Origin: Rhyzopertha dominica
Taxonomy: Eukaryota; Arthropoda; Insecta; Coleoptera; Bostrichidae
Direction of reading: 5' to 3'
Assembly (NCBI GenBank): GCA_025024175.1
Contig: QCXZ01000003.1
Coordinates: 40,944,257-41,008,256, forward strand
Length of the DNA: 64,000 nt
This document shows, piece after piece, positions 47,111-56,550 of the stretch; the stretch's first letter is position 1; every line of letters starts with the position of its first letter. Below the pieces are notes generated by a model that did not search any database, was not told the origin of the DNA, and was given only the letters and a program-made list of their open reading frames with translations. The translations under genes and the position numbers were made by a program.

Positions 47111-49432
47111 ACGTCGTCAGTTCAACGGTCCAGTGGAGGATCAACATTTGACAACGCGGAGCAGATCCCGGAAACCTAGTTTTTCATATAACGCCCGCGG
47201 AAGCCTGAAGCAAAACATAACTCTACTCTACGCGGAGGAGACAACACGCCAATCGAAGACCTTCGAGAATCTTCGATCCAAACGCAGCAATCTACTGTGT
47301 ACATTGACATTTCTGGAACGCTGTAGAGATGAAGACATCATACCAAGAAGCATGGAGGTCACCTTCCACAAGAAAACTGCAAGAACCAACAACATCCTCA
47401 GAAGAACAAGCTTGGCACTCATCCGAGAAGCCATCCACGACACACGCCGATCGCTAGATGACGTCAACAGAAAACTACTTCATCAACATCTGAAGCTGAG
47501 CAACACACTACATTCGACGCTCTGGAACATGGTAGACCAGCTATCAGACTTCCGATCACAAACCGATGCCGAGCTAACTACAAGAAAGCAGAAGACGAAG
47601 TTCGAAGGACTGAAACGGATCCAGAGGCCAGAGAGAAACATCCAACCACTCGATGCCAAGAAACTAGTGCACAACATATCCAAGTGCCAATTGGACAACG
47701 CCACCATAAGTGTCCTAGCCAAGGGATTCAACTACGCTGTTGCCCCTACCCAGTTACCGACGGAGGACATTATCTGTGAAGTAGAAGCCGCGGTCTCTAA
47801 CGTTCCACCAACATCGGCAGAGACAATACTACAAGATGTAGTACGAATCCTAAGAAGCACGAAGCCGCCAAAGAAGAACCTGACCAGAGAAGAATTCCTC
47901 GCCCTCAAGAAGATAAGGAGCAACGAAGACATCATCATCCTGCCAGCCGACAAAGGAAACTCAACCGTGGTTATGGACGTGCAGGACTACGAAAGGAAAA
48001 TTCCAGGAGCTACTCGAAGACAAGGCTTATCGCCCAATAGCATCTGACCCAACAACGTATCTAGAGAAGACCACCAAGGCCAAAATCAAAGCCAGCTCGA
48101 TCAACAAAGAAGAACAACTGAGACTTATACCACGAGAAAGTCGTCGAAATGCCCGAAGCTGTATGGACTACCCAAGATTCACAAGGAAGGAGCACCACTC
48201 AGGCCTATTGTTAGCTCGATAGGCTCACCTCTACAGGAGCTCGCAAAGTATCTAGCGAAACGACTTCAACCTTATGCCGAAGAAGCCGAATCTTACGTGA
48301 AGAACGCAAGCCACTTCATCGAGCGTATAAAGGACATAACGCTAGAACCAGGACACATACTAGTTAACTTCGACGTCGTCTCACTGTTTACCAAAGTTCC
48401 TGTTGACGAAGCCATTGAGATAATACGGAAGAAACATCAGCCAAGGGAGGACATCGTAGAACTCGCCAAACACTGCCTGAAGAACACCTACTTCAGCTAC
48501 AAGGACCAAAAATACAAACAAGTTGAGGGAGCACCGATAGGTTCACCGCTATCACCGATAATATCGAACTTGTTCATGCAAGACCTGGAGGAGAGAGCAA
48601 TCAGAACAGCACCCTGGAAACCAAGATTATGGTTACGCTACGTGGACGACACCTTCGTTATCTGGAGCCATGGAGAGGAGAAACTCAAGGAATTCATGGA
48701 CCACCTGAATAGTATCCACAACAACATAACTTTTACGATGGAGATCGAAAACAATAACCAGCTACCATTCCTGGACGTCCTAATAACCAAGAAGAAGGAC
48801 AAGTAAGGGTATACAGTGTACCGAAAACCTACACACACGAACCGGTACCTGAACGCTCAATCGCATCATCATCCAGCCCAACTGCAGTCAGTAATCAAGA
48901 CTCTAGTCACCAGATCGGAACGCTTAACGGATACAGAAAGCAGACCTGCAGAAATGAAGAGGACCAAAACAACGCTACAGCAGAACGGATTCACCAGAGA
49001 TGACATCAAAAAGGCGCTACGACCACGTCGACAGAGGGATCCAGCAGAAGAGGAAACCAAACCTGTAGCCAAAGCTCACCTACCATATATCAAAGGAACT
49101 ACAGAGAGAATCAGCAGAGTCCTGAAGAAGCACAACATTGCGACCACGTTCACCACATCGAGGAAGATAAGCCAGATGCTTCCGAATGCGAAGACGAAGA
49201 TCGAACTAGAAGCACAAGGAGTCTACGAAATCCCATGTAAAGATTGTGAAGGCAGCTACGTAGGACAAACCAACAGGAGAATCAACGTACGACGCGAGGA
49301 ACACCAAAATGCTGTCAGAAAAATGGAAACATCGTCATCTTTAGCAGAACACGTGAGAAGTACTTCGCATCGAATAGACTTCGATAACACCAAAGTTATA
49401 GCGAGNATCGAACACAAAACCAAACGTATAAT
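47111..49432 (+). pseudogene. PLE sense copy: reverse transcriptase plus GIY-YIG
   Basis: The copy is mostly in one frame from 47133. The N-terminal part (47133-48000) is basic and rich in coiled-coil-like sequence. PADKGNSTVV is at 47941-47970, and KLYGLPKIHKEGAPLRPIVS follows from 48156. The reverse transcriptase shows FDVVSLFT (48369-48392), APIGSPLSPIISNLFM and the catalytic YVDD (48639-48650). After FLDVLITKKKDK a stop interrupts (48804-48806), and GYTVYRKPTHTNRYLNA follows. The GIY-YIG endonuclease reads GVYEIPCKDCEGSYVGQTNR, with EEHQN downstream (about 49220-49310). Between about 48000 and 48150 the frame is shifted and then restored. One stop plus two compensating frameshifts and a lost 3' end make it inactive. 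The sequence is otherwise well preserved, so the copy is fairly young. Confidence 0.85.
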
Positions 49433-49597
49433 CAGGGTTGTTGAGCTTCAGAGCGTAATTCGCTGCGGTGGCCAGATTATGGCGACCAACAGCTAATTAC
49501 AACCCAAATATATTATAATATTATGAAAGATAATTAATTATCGCCTGAATTCATTATAAATGAGCAGCGAATTACGCTCTGAAGCTCAACAACCCTG
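49433..49597. repeat. 34-bp inverted repeat at the broken PLE end
   Basis: The arms 49433-49466 and 49564-49597 are perfect inverted copies, starting CAGGGTTGTTGAGCTTC and ending in the complement ACAACCCTG. The 97-bp interior is AT-rich. The left arm begins exactly where PLE homology stops. The right arm overlaps the terminal repeat of the next unit by 3 bp. No target duplication is visible. Confidence 0.75.
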
Positions 49598-49848
49598 AGC
49601 GACGAGCGATTCAGCTGCACATGTGTCGGATGGCGTTCAGCAGCGTTACATGTTAACTGTGATGTATATATGCCGCCTTGACCTCGATTTTGAATAGGGC
49701 CCTGATAGCTCAGTGGTAAGAGCGTTTGACTAGTGTTCAAAAGACCCGAGTTCAAATCTCGGTCAAGGCCAGTACTTTTTCATTTCATCTTATGCCTGCA
49801 AATCCCAAGAAAATATCACATATGCTCATTTATAATGAATTCAGGCGA
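49541..49848. mobile_element. TA-flanked 308-bp TIR unit containing a tRNA-like gene
   Basis: A perfect 26-bp terminal inverted repeat (TCGCCTGAATTCATTATAAA and 6 further bases, 49541-49566, with 49823-49848) is flanked on both sides by TA (49539-49540 and 49849-49850). That matches a TA-targeting MITE. The interior contains one arm of the neighbouring inverted repeat and the tRNA-Thr-like gene. No transposase is present. Confidence 0.55.
49699..49770 (+). tRNA. tRNA-Thr (anticodon AGT), possibly a tRNA-like copy
   Basis: A 72-nt cloverleaf can be drawn. The acceptor GCCCTGA pairs with TCAAGGC with one C-A mismatch at the fourth pair. U8 and A9 are present, and the D arm is GCTC/GAGC with loop AGTGGTAA. 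The anticodon stem TTTGA/TCAAA is perfect, with loop CTAGTGT giving anticodon AGT. The variable loop is 4 nt (AGAC). The T arm CCGAG/CTCGG has loop TTCAAAT, and C is the discriminator. A TTTTT terminator follows at 49776-49780. The A-box and B-box (GTTCAAATC) are intact. The mismatch, the non-standard discriminator and the position inside a TIR unit leave open a tRNA pseudogene or SINE-like copy. Confidence 0.7.
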
Positions 49849-49850
49849 TA

Positions 49851-50794
49851 TAACGTTGGATGGATTTAGCGGCAGTGATGGGCGTTTACGCGTAAATTAT
49901 AATTTTCTACGTTACACGCGTAGAAAATGTAGACAAAGCATTTAGGCGTAGATTTTGAGTAGAAAATTCAAGACGAGTGGTTAAATGTATTATTAAAGTG
50001 TATTAAGTAGATAAACCTGAATGGAAACCATTTTGTTTCTAATTATGCAGTTTTGCTAGCTTCTTCATGTGTCGATTTCCTTTTTATAGTAGTTTTCTTT
50101 AGAACATAAAAGACAAAGCATTATGTTTTCTTTCCACTACTATATTAAGTAGATTCTTAAGAAGCCTATTTTCACATGCTATCAAATTAGTACAAGTTGA
50201 TTTTTCTCCAAAGAAAGGTATCTACTGTAATCAATTATCACACGTTACTTTTTAGATCAATGTACCTAGTTCAGTATACATATATACGACAATCAAATTG
50301 ACTTGCAATTAAAAACGTCTGGTGAAAGAACAAGGATGGCATATAAAATTGGCCGCGTATTTCCGTTTATAGAGAATAAAGATAATAAAATCCAAAGTGC
50401 GCCAAAGTGCTTTTGGACAGCACACTTAGCCTGCTTACTCAGGTCTTCTGGCTATAATTGACGTATAACCAAACAAGTCATTGTTATTTAAACATTTATC
50501 TAGTAAACTTAATTACAACAAAGTAGTATTTTGTTTAATTAAGAATAAATATAAAATAATAATAATATACAAAATAATATTGGCATTTGAGGCGTTTTGA
50601 GTGGACCTGATGATGAACACCAGAACACCACCAAAAAAACTATATATTTCTAGAGCTCTGTTTGTCTACACAATGCTGTTTTCTACAGTAGACTTTTAAG
50701 GTAGAATATTACATAGTTTACGCGTAGATAATAGCGTAATTTACACGGCTTATTCTACGCGCCCATCACTGTTTAGCGGTCGTACTTGTTTACG
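49851..50794. other. Non-coding stretch with small inverted words
   Basis: No gene was recognised. Sequences at 49875-49965 and 50700-50770 share inverted words (for example GATGGGCG with CGCCCATC, and TTACGCGTA), suggesting the two ends of a roughly 0.9-kb non-autonomous element. Confidence 0.35.
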
Positions 50795-51306
50795 TTGGGA
50801 AGTTTTGAGGGGTATTCGACCTTACGGGTTTGAAATAAGTACACTCTTTTTACATTGCCGAGCTTTCGACTATAATTTTAGTCATCATCGGGCTACGAAT
50901 TTGAGGTTACAAAATTTAAGTTGCCAATCTTGCGAAGTTTTATGTAATAACATTCTATACTGGTTGTTTACTTTCTGAATCAACTTTGCTTCAGTCACTG
51001 ACGGCTGTGATTTCGAACTGATTTTAACGTGTAAACTTAAAAAATTTTTAATCTGTTGTAATCGTCTCAATCCACGTATGGTAAATTGTTTTTGTAAAAA
51101 GTTAAATAAAGCAAAGTTGATTCAGAAAGTAAACAACCAGTATAGAATGTTATTACATAAAACTTCGCAAGATTGGCAACTTAAATTTTGTAACCTCAAA
51201 TTCGTAGCCCCGATGATGACTAAAATTATAGTCGAAAGCTCGGCAATGTAAAAAGAGTGTACTTATTTAAAACCCGCAAGGTCGAATACCCCTCAAAACT
51301 TCCCAA
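50795..51306. repeat. 198-bp inverted repeat with hammerhead-like cores
   Basis: The arms 50795-50991 and 51109-51306 differ by about three positions over 197-198 bp and are separated by 117 bp. In the right arm (plus strand) CCGATGA (51209-51215), a stem GACTA with TAGTC, and GAAAGC follow each other. The left arm has the same on the minus strand. This again resembles a PLE terminal repeat with a hammerhead core, with C in place of the conserved U4 and one extra base. No protein-coding body lies between the arms. Confidence 0.7.
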
Positions 51307-51342
51307 TATATATATGTATATATATATATATATATATACATC
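51306..51342. repeat. (TA)n microsatellite
   Basis: A TA-rich tract directly abuts the outer end of the inverted repeat, as at 45993-46055. Confidence 0.8.
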
Positions 51343-54240
51343 AATGTATTATTCCTGAACCAATTGACTTTAGCTAAAATCCTGAACCATCCTTAAATCA
51401 GGCTCAAACCAAATATTTTATTGAGTATATTTGTTAATTATTTACTATCACTGTCAATTTACTAAATTATACGCGACAAAATCACAAAATTAATTTTAAT
51501 TTTTATACAAAGAATTTTGTATGTTCCTGATCCTATTGATCAATCCGGTCCTGAACCAGTATGTATGTTCATCAGGACATCCTGATCCATGTGGTGGGGG
51601 AAGTAGACGTAAGACCAAATAGATGCCCGGTCAGCCATGAGCCCTCAGTATCTGACTACATAGAATTAATGAATAATAATAAATGTCAATGCTCATTCTT
51701 TTAATAATCATAATTGCAGTAAAATATAGGTAATACAATTTTGTTGATTTTTTAATTATTAAAATAAATTACACTATAAATTTGGTGAATGAACAAAATA
51801 CTATTTTTGATTATATTATGGCCAAATATGGTTCCAATTAAAAACAGACAGTTTGACCAGTGCATCAGAAAGAAACCATTATTTTAAAATACTGAAGTAT
51901 ACTTAAAGAAAAGACAACGAGTTAGTGTAAAATATTTCTGTAAAATTGGACCCCCTGTACTGTACAGTTAGAAAGACTTTTGTATAGTTTTTTTTGTAGT
52001 ATAGCGGGTCAAATAATTTTACTTCCGCATCCAATGGATATGGNAGCACTGTNNCGGGAAAAAAAATTCAAAAATTTTTATTTGCTCGATCGCTTTAAAA
52101 TGTTCGAAAACGTCCACAAACAAATTTTGAGCAAAAAAAATTTTCTCGTCTGTGTGTGTACTCCATAACTTTCGAAAGACTTAACATATGAACTTGAAAT
52201 TTGGCACTCACCTACCCAAACTGTTTATAAGTTATTTGCAAAAAACAGTCACTTAAAAAACGGTTTTTTCTAAATATTTCCGAAAATACTTAACATATTC
52301 AAAAAGTAAAAGTACCATCAGATAGGAAATAATATTTTTTACCAAAAGTATTGTAAAAAGTTTTTCCAAAATTTTGACATTTTTGAAATATTTCAAAGAA
52401 ACTGGATTTTGGACCCCGTCCACACGATTTTCTTTTAAATTTTGCTATTATGTAGAAAATCAAATTTACGATCGAAAAGCACTCTTGCAATTTTTTTGTT
52501 ATATTAATAATTTTCGAGTTATTTAGAAAAATCTGATTTTACAAACTTATGGATTTTCGCTAATATCGCGAAAACCGTTTGTCGTAGAAAAAAATCTGTA
52601 GAGAAAAAAATGCTCAAAACTTCATAATTGATGGTATAATATAAGAAATAAAAGTGTAAATGTCATTTTGACAATTTGATGTCGAAGCAGGTGGAAGTAT
52701 TGCTTCAATTTGCAGCGGTTTTTAGATATAGCATAGTGCGAATTGAAAACAGAAATTAAAACTGCTAAATCGTATGAATGCCTAACTTAGGATTTGCAAA
52801 GCATTTTCCATTTCATTTATGGACAAAAGGCGTATCTAGCTCGTTGAATAAACGTTGACCTAGAGATGACATGTTTAGCTCTTTATAAGATATCTATCTT
52901 GTATACTTAAAATGAAATTAAATACATCCTGACAATACATGAAGCGGCACCTTTGATCTTTTCGATTAGGTTTCAATGACCTTGAACAACTAGTCCCTTT
53001 AAATGGATTGTGCATTTTGCCCGCGAAGTTCAATTTGATGAACTGTTATGGGAATTCTGTCCGCAGTGTCCGGCCGGATAAACATCAAAATCAGCTGGCT
53101 TGCAATAAGAAGGCGCCAGGATGTCAATTTTAATTTAACCAACAGCGGTATAGTATCAGCGGAATACTAACGAATAGGTATGTGAACATACCGAAGAGTC
53201 CTTTAAGTGGGTTGTGTCAGTTCATCTGTCTCTAATTTTAAGCTTCCTTTTTCAAGTGTCACCTATTGTTAGGATAATTACCCTTTAATTATGGCTTGTT
53301 CAGGTTGTTTCAAATTTTAGAGCAAATTTAGTGATACATTTAATTAATATAATTCTCAATTTTTTATAAAAGGATGTAATGTCTACATCTTCGACAAGGA
53401 ATGTGGCTGCAACATGAAGATGTGCCTCTTAACAAGTACACGAAGTTTTTAAAACCAACAAACTAACACAAAGGAATCGGTAGAGGTTGAGCAATAAATT
53501 GCGGCCACCCAGGTTCCCAGATTTATCAAGACTATGCTTTTTATGAGGATGCATAAAAAGTATTATATAGCATACAACACCTACGCCTTATATATGTTTA
53601 TTTTTCAATACTGGTAGTTGACGTACTTAATTTAGATTTATGAATAAATAATTGATTTTATAAATACCTTTTTTCTGCATCAGCATATGTTTCTATTTGC
53701 TATTTTACAAAAAAATATAAAAAATAATAAAAAGATAAAGAATAAGCCGATAAAGGAATAAAAATTAGCCATTTGCGCATGTAAAAAATTATACTTTTCT
53801 ACTAAAAAAATAATGTATCAGTGATATGACTTAATGAAATTTAAAAAGTGTCCAGTAGATTTTATTCCCTGATGACAATGCCAAAGTAGTTGTAAAAGTT
53901 GCTATTTATTTTTTTTTAATTTTGGTACTGACGGTGGCTTTTAGGTAGCAGAAAACGCTCTACCATATTATTGTAAATAAATAATACAAAACAATGTGTT
54001 ATTTGTATCATGCCATGTATAAATCAAAATGTTTCTAGATTAAAGCGGTTTAATGATTCATATAAGTATAATCCGTTTCTGACCTTACATAATCAGAAAC
54101 CTTAAATCAAAATATTTTAATTCAATCAATAGCATATCATAAGTTATAGCCCGCAATTCTCCTCTCAACGTAGCCTCCCCTACGCGCCCTCCCTTCTTCG
54201 ACTCACAGTCCCCGCACAGAATTATAGGAGTAAAATTGTT
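51343..54240. other. Non-coding stretch, flanked by CCTGAACCA words
   Basis: No gene was recognised. CCTGAACCA words cluster at 51354-51400 and 51540-51560, and their complement GGTTCAGG clusters at 54243-54500. The interval may therefore be one non-autonomous element of about 3 kb with such subterminal motifs. Parts near 52020-52560 are low-complexity, with ambiguous bases. Confidence 0.3.
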
Positions 54241-54600
54241 GTTGGTTCAGGATGATTATTATACAGATATACACCCGCGGTGGCGACTACAGCGCCACCA
54301 TCGGCTCGGTGCTAAAACGGTGGAACTACGAAATGGAGATTCGTCTAAACATGAGCCATTTTGAAATTCATTCTACGGGCATTAGAGGTCACCATGGAAG
54401 CGTGCGTACGGTTTGAAAACCTGAACCACATATATGGTTCAGGTTTTCCAAAGTGGTTCAGGTTTTTGCATTCAGAAACATACATTTGGTTCAGGACAAG
54501 TTGGCATCCTCCCATGTTAAAATCGCGGTAAAGTTGGCGTCAGTGGTAAGGTGGCATCNGATATACGGATATACGGATGCCACCTTGACTCACANGAAAT
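54241..54600. repeat. GC-richer segment with three hairpins
   Basis: GGTGGCG pairs with CGCCACC at 54280-54300. A 13-bp palindrome AAAACCTGAACCA/TGGTTCAGGTTTT lies at 54416-54447. An 11-bp stem AAGGTGGCATC/GATGCCACCTT lies at 54548-54586, around a loop with the direct repeat GATATACG. GGTTCAGG recurs at least four times. The function is unknown; it could be a transposon end. Confidence 0.5.
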
Positions 54601-55952
54601 ATTTTAAGGATGGCTACTATGGGGTGTTCTCCATCCAATGAAGCGAAATTTAGCCGGACGTTATTTTGCACCACCCCCAACTCTTTGTATATTGCCTAGT
54701 TCAACGGAGTCTTCTATAGTTGGCGCGACCATCGCATTCGGTATGTACATGAGCGGTNGACGTTGCACTCAGGATGGCACCCAGGAAATTTGGCAATTAT
54801 GCGTACTTNCCTGGTGCGTGGTATTTTTAACGATTCGGAGCGTTAACGAGATTTGTGCTCTTTTACGGGTTGCGTTAAGCATTTTTGAATAAATATGAAT
54901 TGTAAATGTCTAAGAAGTACTAAAAAGAATAAGATAATAAAGATAATAACAAAAGCTGCCAAAAGCAAAGGTTCATATTATCAGTAGATGTTTTGATAGG
55001 GAATACATTACAAGTACATTATTATGTAAGAGAAAGCTTAACGAATTATTAGAAGATTTAGACAAGATTTCGGTAATTTTTAAGCATTTCGAAAAAAGAG
55101 CTATCATATCAAATACACTATTTCGTCTCACCTAATAACTTTATTATTACAATTAAAGTATCGATAAATTCACTTAAAATCCACACATTTTCTAATATAA
55201 AAGTATTTAAAATAAACGCTCACGCTTTCATAAAATATTAGCTAGCTTGATAAGAAATATACTATAGTGGTACTGAAACGAAAAAGCTGTGCATTCGAAT
55301 TATTTAGTGCTAAACAGCGTAACTACAATACATAAATCATTATTGTAAAGTTACTACTGTATATAATAATAAATAACCGACAAACAATAACCTAGTAAAA
55401 TAATTATTATATAATCAGATCTTCTGTGGGCTTTGTCCGTAAGTAGGGCAGAAATTTGAAGACTCGCGAAATTTCTTTTGGTAGTTCTTTGCGATGTTGA
55501 CAGCCCATAGCATAAGACCTCATTTAAACCCGATATCCAATAGTTTATTGTGGTAAACGAAAGAGCAGACTCCTCAGAGTAGAATCTAGCTCCACTTTGA
55601 TATGCATATTTCGTATCGGACTTAGCTTAGTGCATATCGACATCAACTGAATCGAATCGAAACTGCGTACATTATCGAACGAGCAGTACTGCACAGTTTT
55701 GTGCAATATGAGTTGTCCGTTAACACATGCACGATAGCACCACATATCACTAAAAACTGCGAATAGTTTAATATTTGCGTTTTTATTGATATTATTTAGT
55801 CCTCGTTGCGAAATATGAGTAGTATTTATCCAGATAATTATTATCATATTATTATCATATTCTAAGAACAAAATTTAAGTCTGAGGAGGAAATAAATGTA
55901 AGTAATTTTTCCAAGTAGGCGCTGTAACAATGGACCATTCTAACTGTATAAC
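54601..55952. other. Non-coding stretch upstream of the BEL element
   Basis: No gene was recognised. The frames at 54638-54892 (plus) and 55545-55871 (minus) have no motif. Confidence 0.4.
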
Positions 55953-55957
55953 AGTGC

Positions 55958-56189
55958 TGGTCGAATAATAAATTAGTTTTAAATACTGGTCGGAAAGTGG
56001 CGAACGTACACGAAGTGGTCAACTCTAGCTGGTGCCGACGCGATAAAAGAGTCGTCGCTCGTCTGTCAATGGTCAGCCATCGAAGCGAACAGTGCATAGT
56101 TTATATATCGTAGCAGTTTGTATTCAAGTACATTTTATTAAACTACAGTCAACTAATCGTATCGATTATTTCTTCAAGCAATCACAACA
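55958..56189 (+). repeat. BEL/Pao 5' LTR
   Basis: 232 bp, TGGTCG at the start and ACAACA at the end. It is the same as 61809-62040 except for one base. TATATA-type sequence lies at 56102-56107. Confidence 0.95.
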
Positions 56190-56550
56190 AAGTTTTGGTC
56201 CTTCGAGCCGGATTGGTGATTGGTGTTGCCAGGTAGGCTTACAGAAGAATAGCAGATCGGCGTTGGAAGGTCAACCAGCGATTAGCGAAAGCAGGTGCCA
56301 TTCCAAGCGCGACCAGCTGCAGCGGTGCCAGATCGCCCGTAACAACAGGCCAACAGACGATACGTACTGCAGAGCTGGGCAATCAAACAAGCGTGCAAGA
56401 CAAGGACAGCGGGTAGTGAGTCATTCCAATTTTCCAATTCCTACATACTTATATCCGTTCTTGCCTATGTGTTGCATTGCATATTTTGTCAGTTGCATTT
56501 TCTAATCATATCATTCGATTCAAATATTTCATTCAAGTTTACTTATCAAA
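56190..56550 (+). other. BEL/Pao untranslated leader
   Basis: A 361-bp leader between LTR and gag-pol. A 137-codon frame at 56092-56505 begins inside the LTR and has no BEL/Pao motif, so I regard it as chance. Confidence 0.6.
56196..56212 (+). promoter_or_regulatory. Primer-binding site, tRNA-Tyr type
   Basis: TGGTCCTTCGAGCCGGA starts six bases after the 5' LTR. It is complementary to the CCA-carrying 3' end of animal tRNA-Tyr, whose acceptor ends in TCGAAGGA. This identifies the likely minus-strand primer. Confidence 0.75.

Larger units (their letters stand above)
46056..47115 (-). pseudogene. PLE antisense copy: RT C-terminus and GIY-YIG endonuclease
   Basis: The minus-strand frame (best part 47073-46156, 305 codons) starts at YRKPTHTNRYLNAQ and runs through the linker. 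It enters the GIY-YIG endonuclease at GVYEIPCKDSEGSYVGQTNR (46664-46605) and ends in TKRIIREAIEIERRPHSLN. The tail is alanine-rich because it reads through a (CAG)n tract. The endonuclease has lost one of its paired cysteines (CKDS instead of CKDC), and an EEPQN reads where the sense copy has EEHQN. At the position where the sense copy has a stop before GYTVYRK, this copy has leucine. It lacks the reverse transcriptase core and cannot be autonomous. Confidence 0.8.
46056..49432. mobile_element. Penelope-like element: head-to-head partial and long copies
   Basis: An antisense copy of the 3' half of the element (47115 down to 46056) is joined to a sense copy (47111-49432). The segment 46056-46127 is the reverse complement of about 47111-47185, so the antisense copy ends in the same terminal repeat with which the sense copy begins. 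The two copies overlap at the junction by ACGTC (47111-47115). The sense copy stops abruptly at 49432 in the middle of the conserved KRIIREAIEIE block, where an unrelated inverted repeat starts. Inverted or tandem partial copies are typical of PLE insertions. Confidence 0.85.

Noticed and set aside
47228..47953. Minus-strand frames opposite the PLE sense copy
   Set aside because: They are shadows of the PLE coding frame, with no motif of their own.
50608..50632. CTGATGATGAACACC as a hammerhead core
   Set aside because: It is followed by GAAC and lacks a stem II helix or flanking complementarity.
53872..53895. Plus-strand CTGATGA as a hammerhead core
   Set aside because: There is no stem II and no GAAA downstream.
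56092..56505. 137-codon frame overlapping the BEL 5' LTR and leader
   Set aside because: It starts inside the LTR, covers the primer-binding site and shows no BEL/Pao motif.
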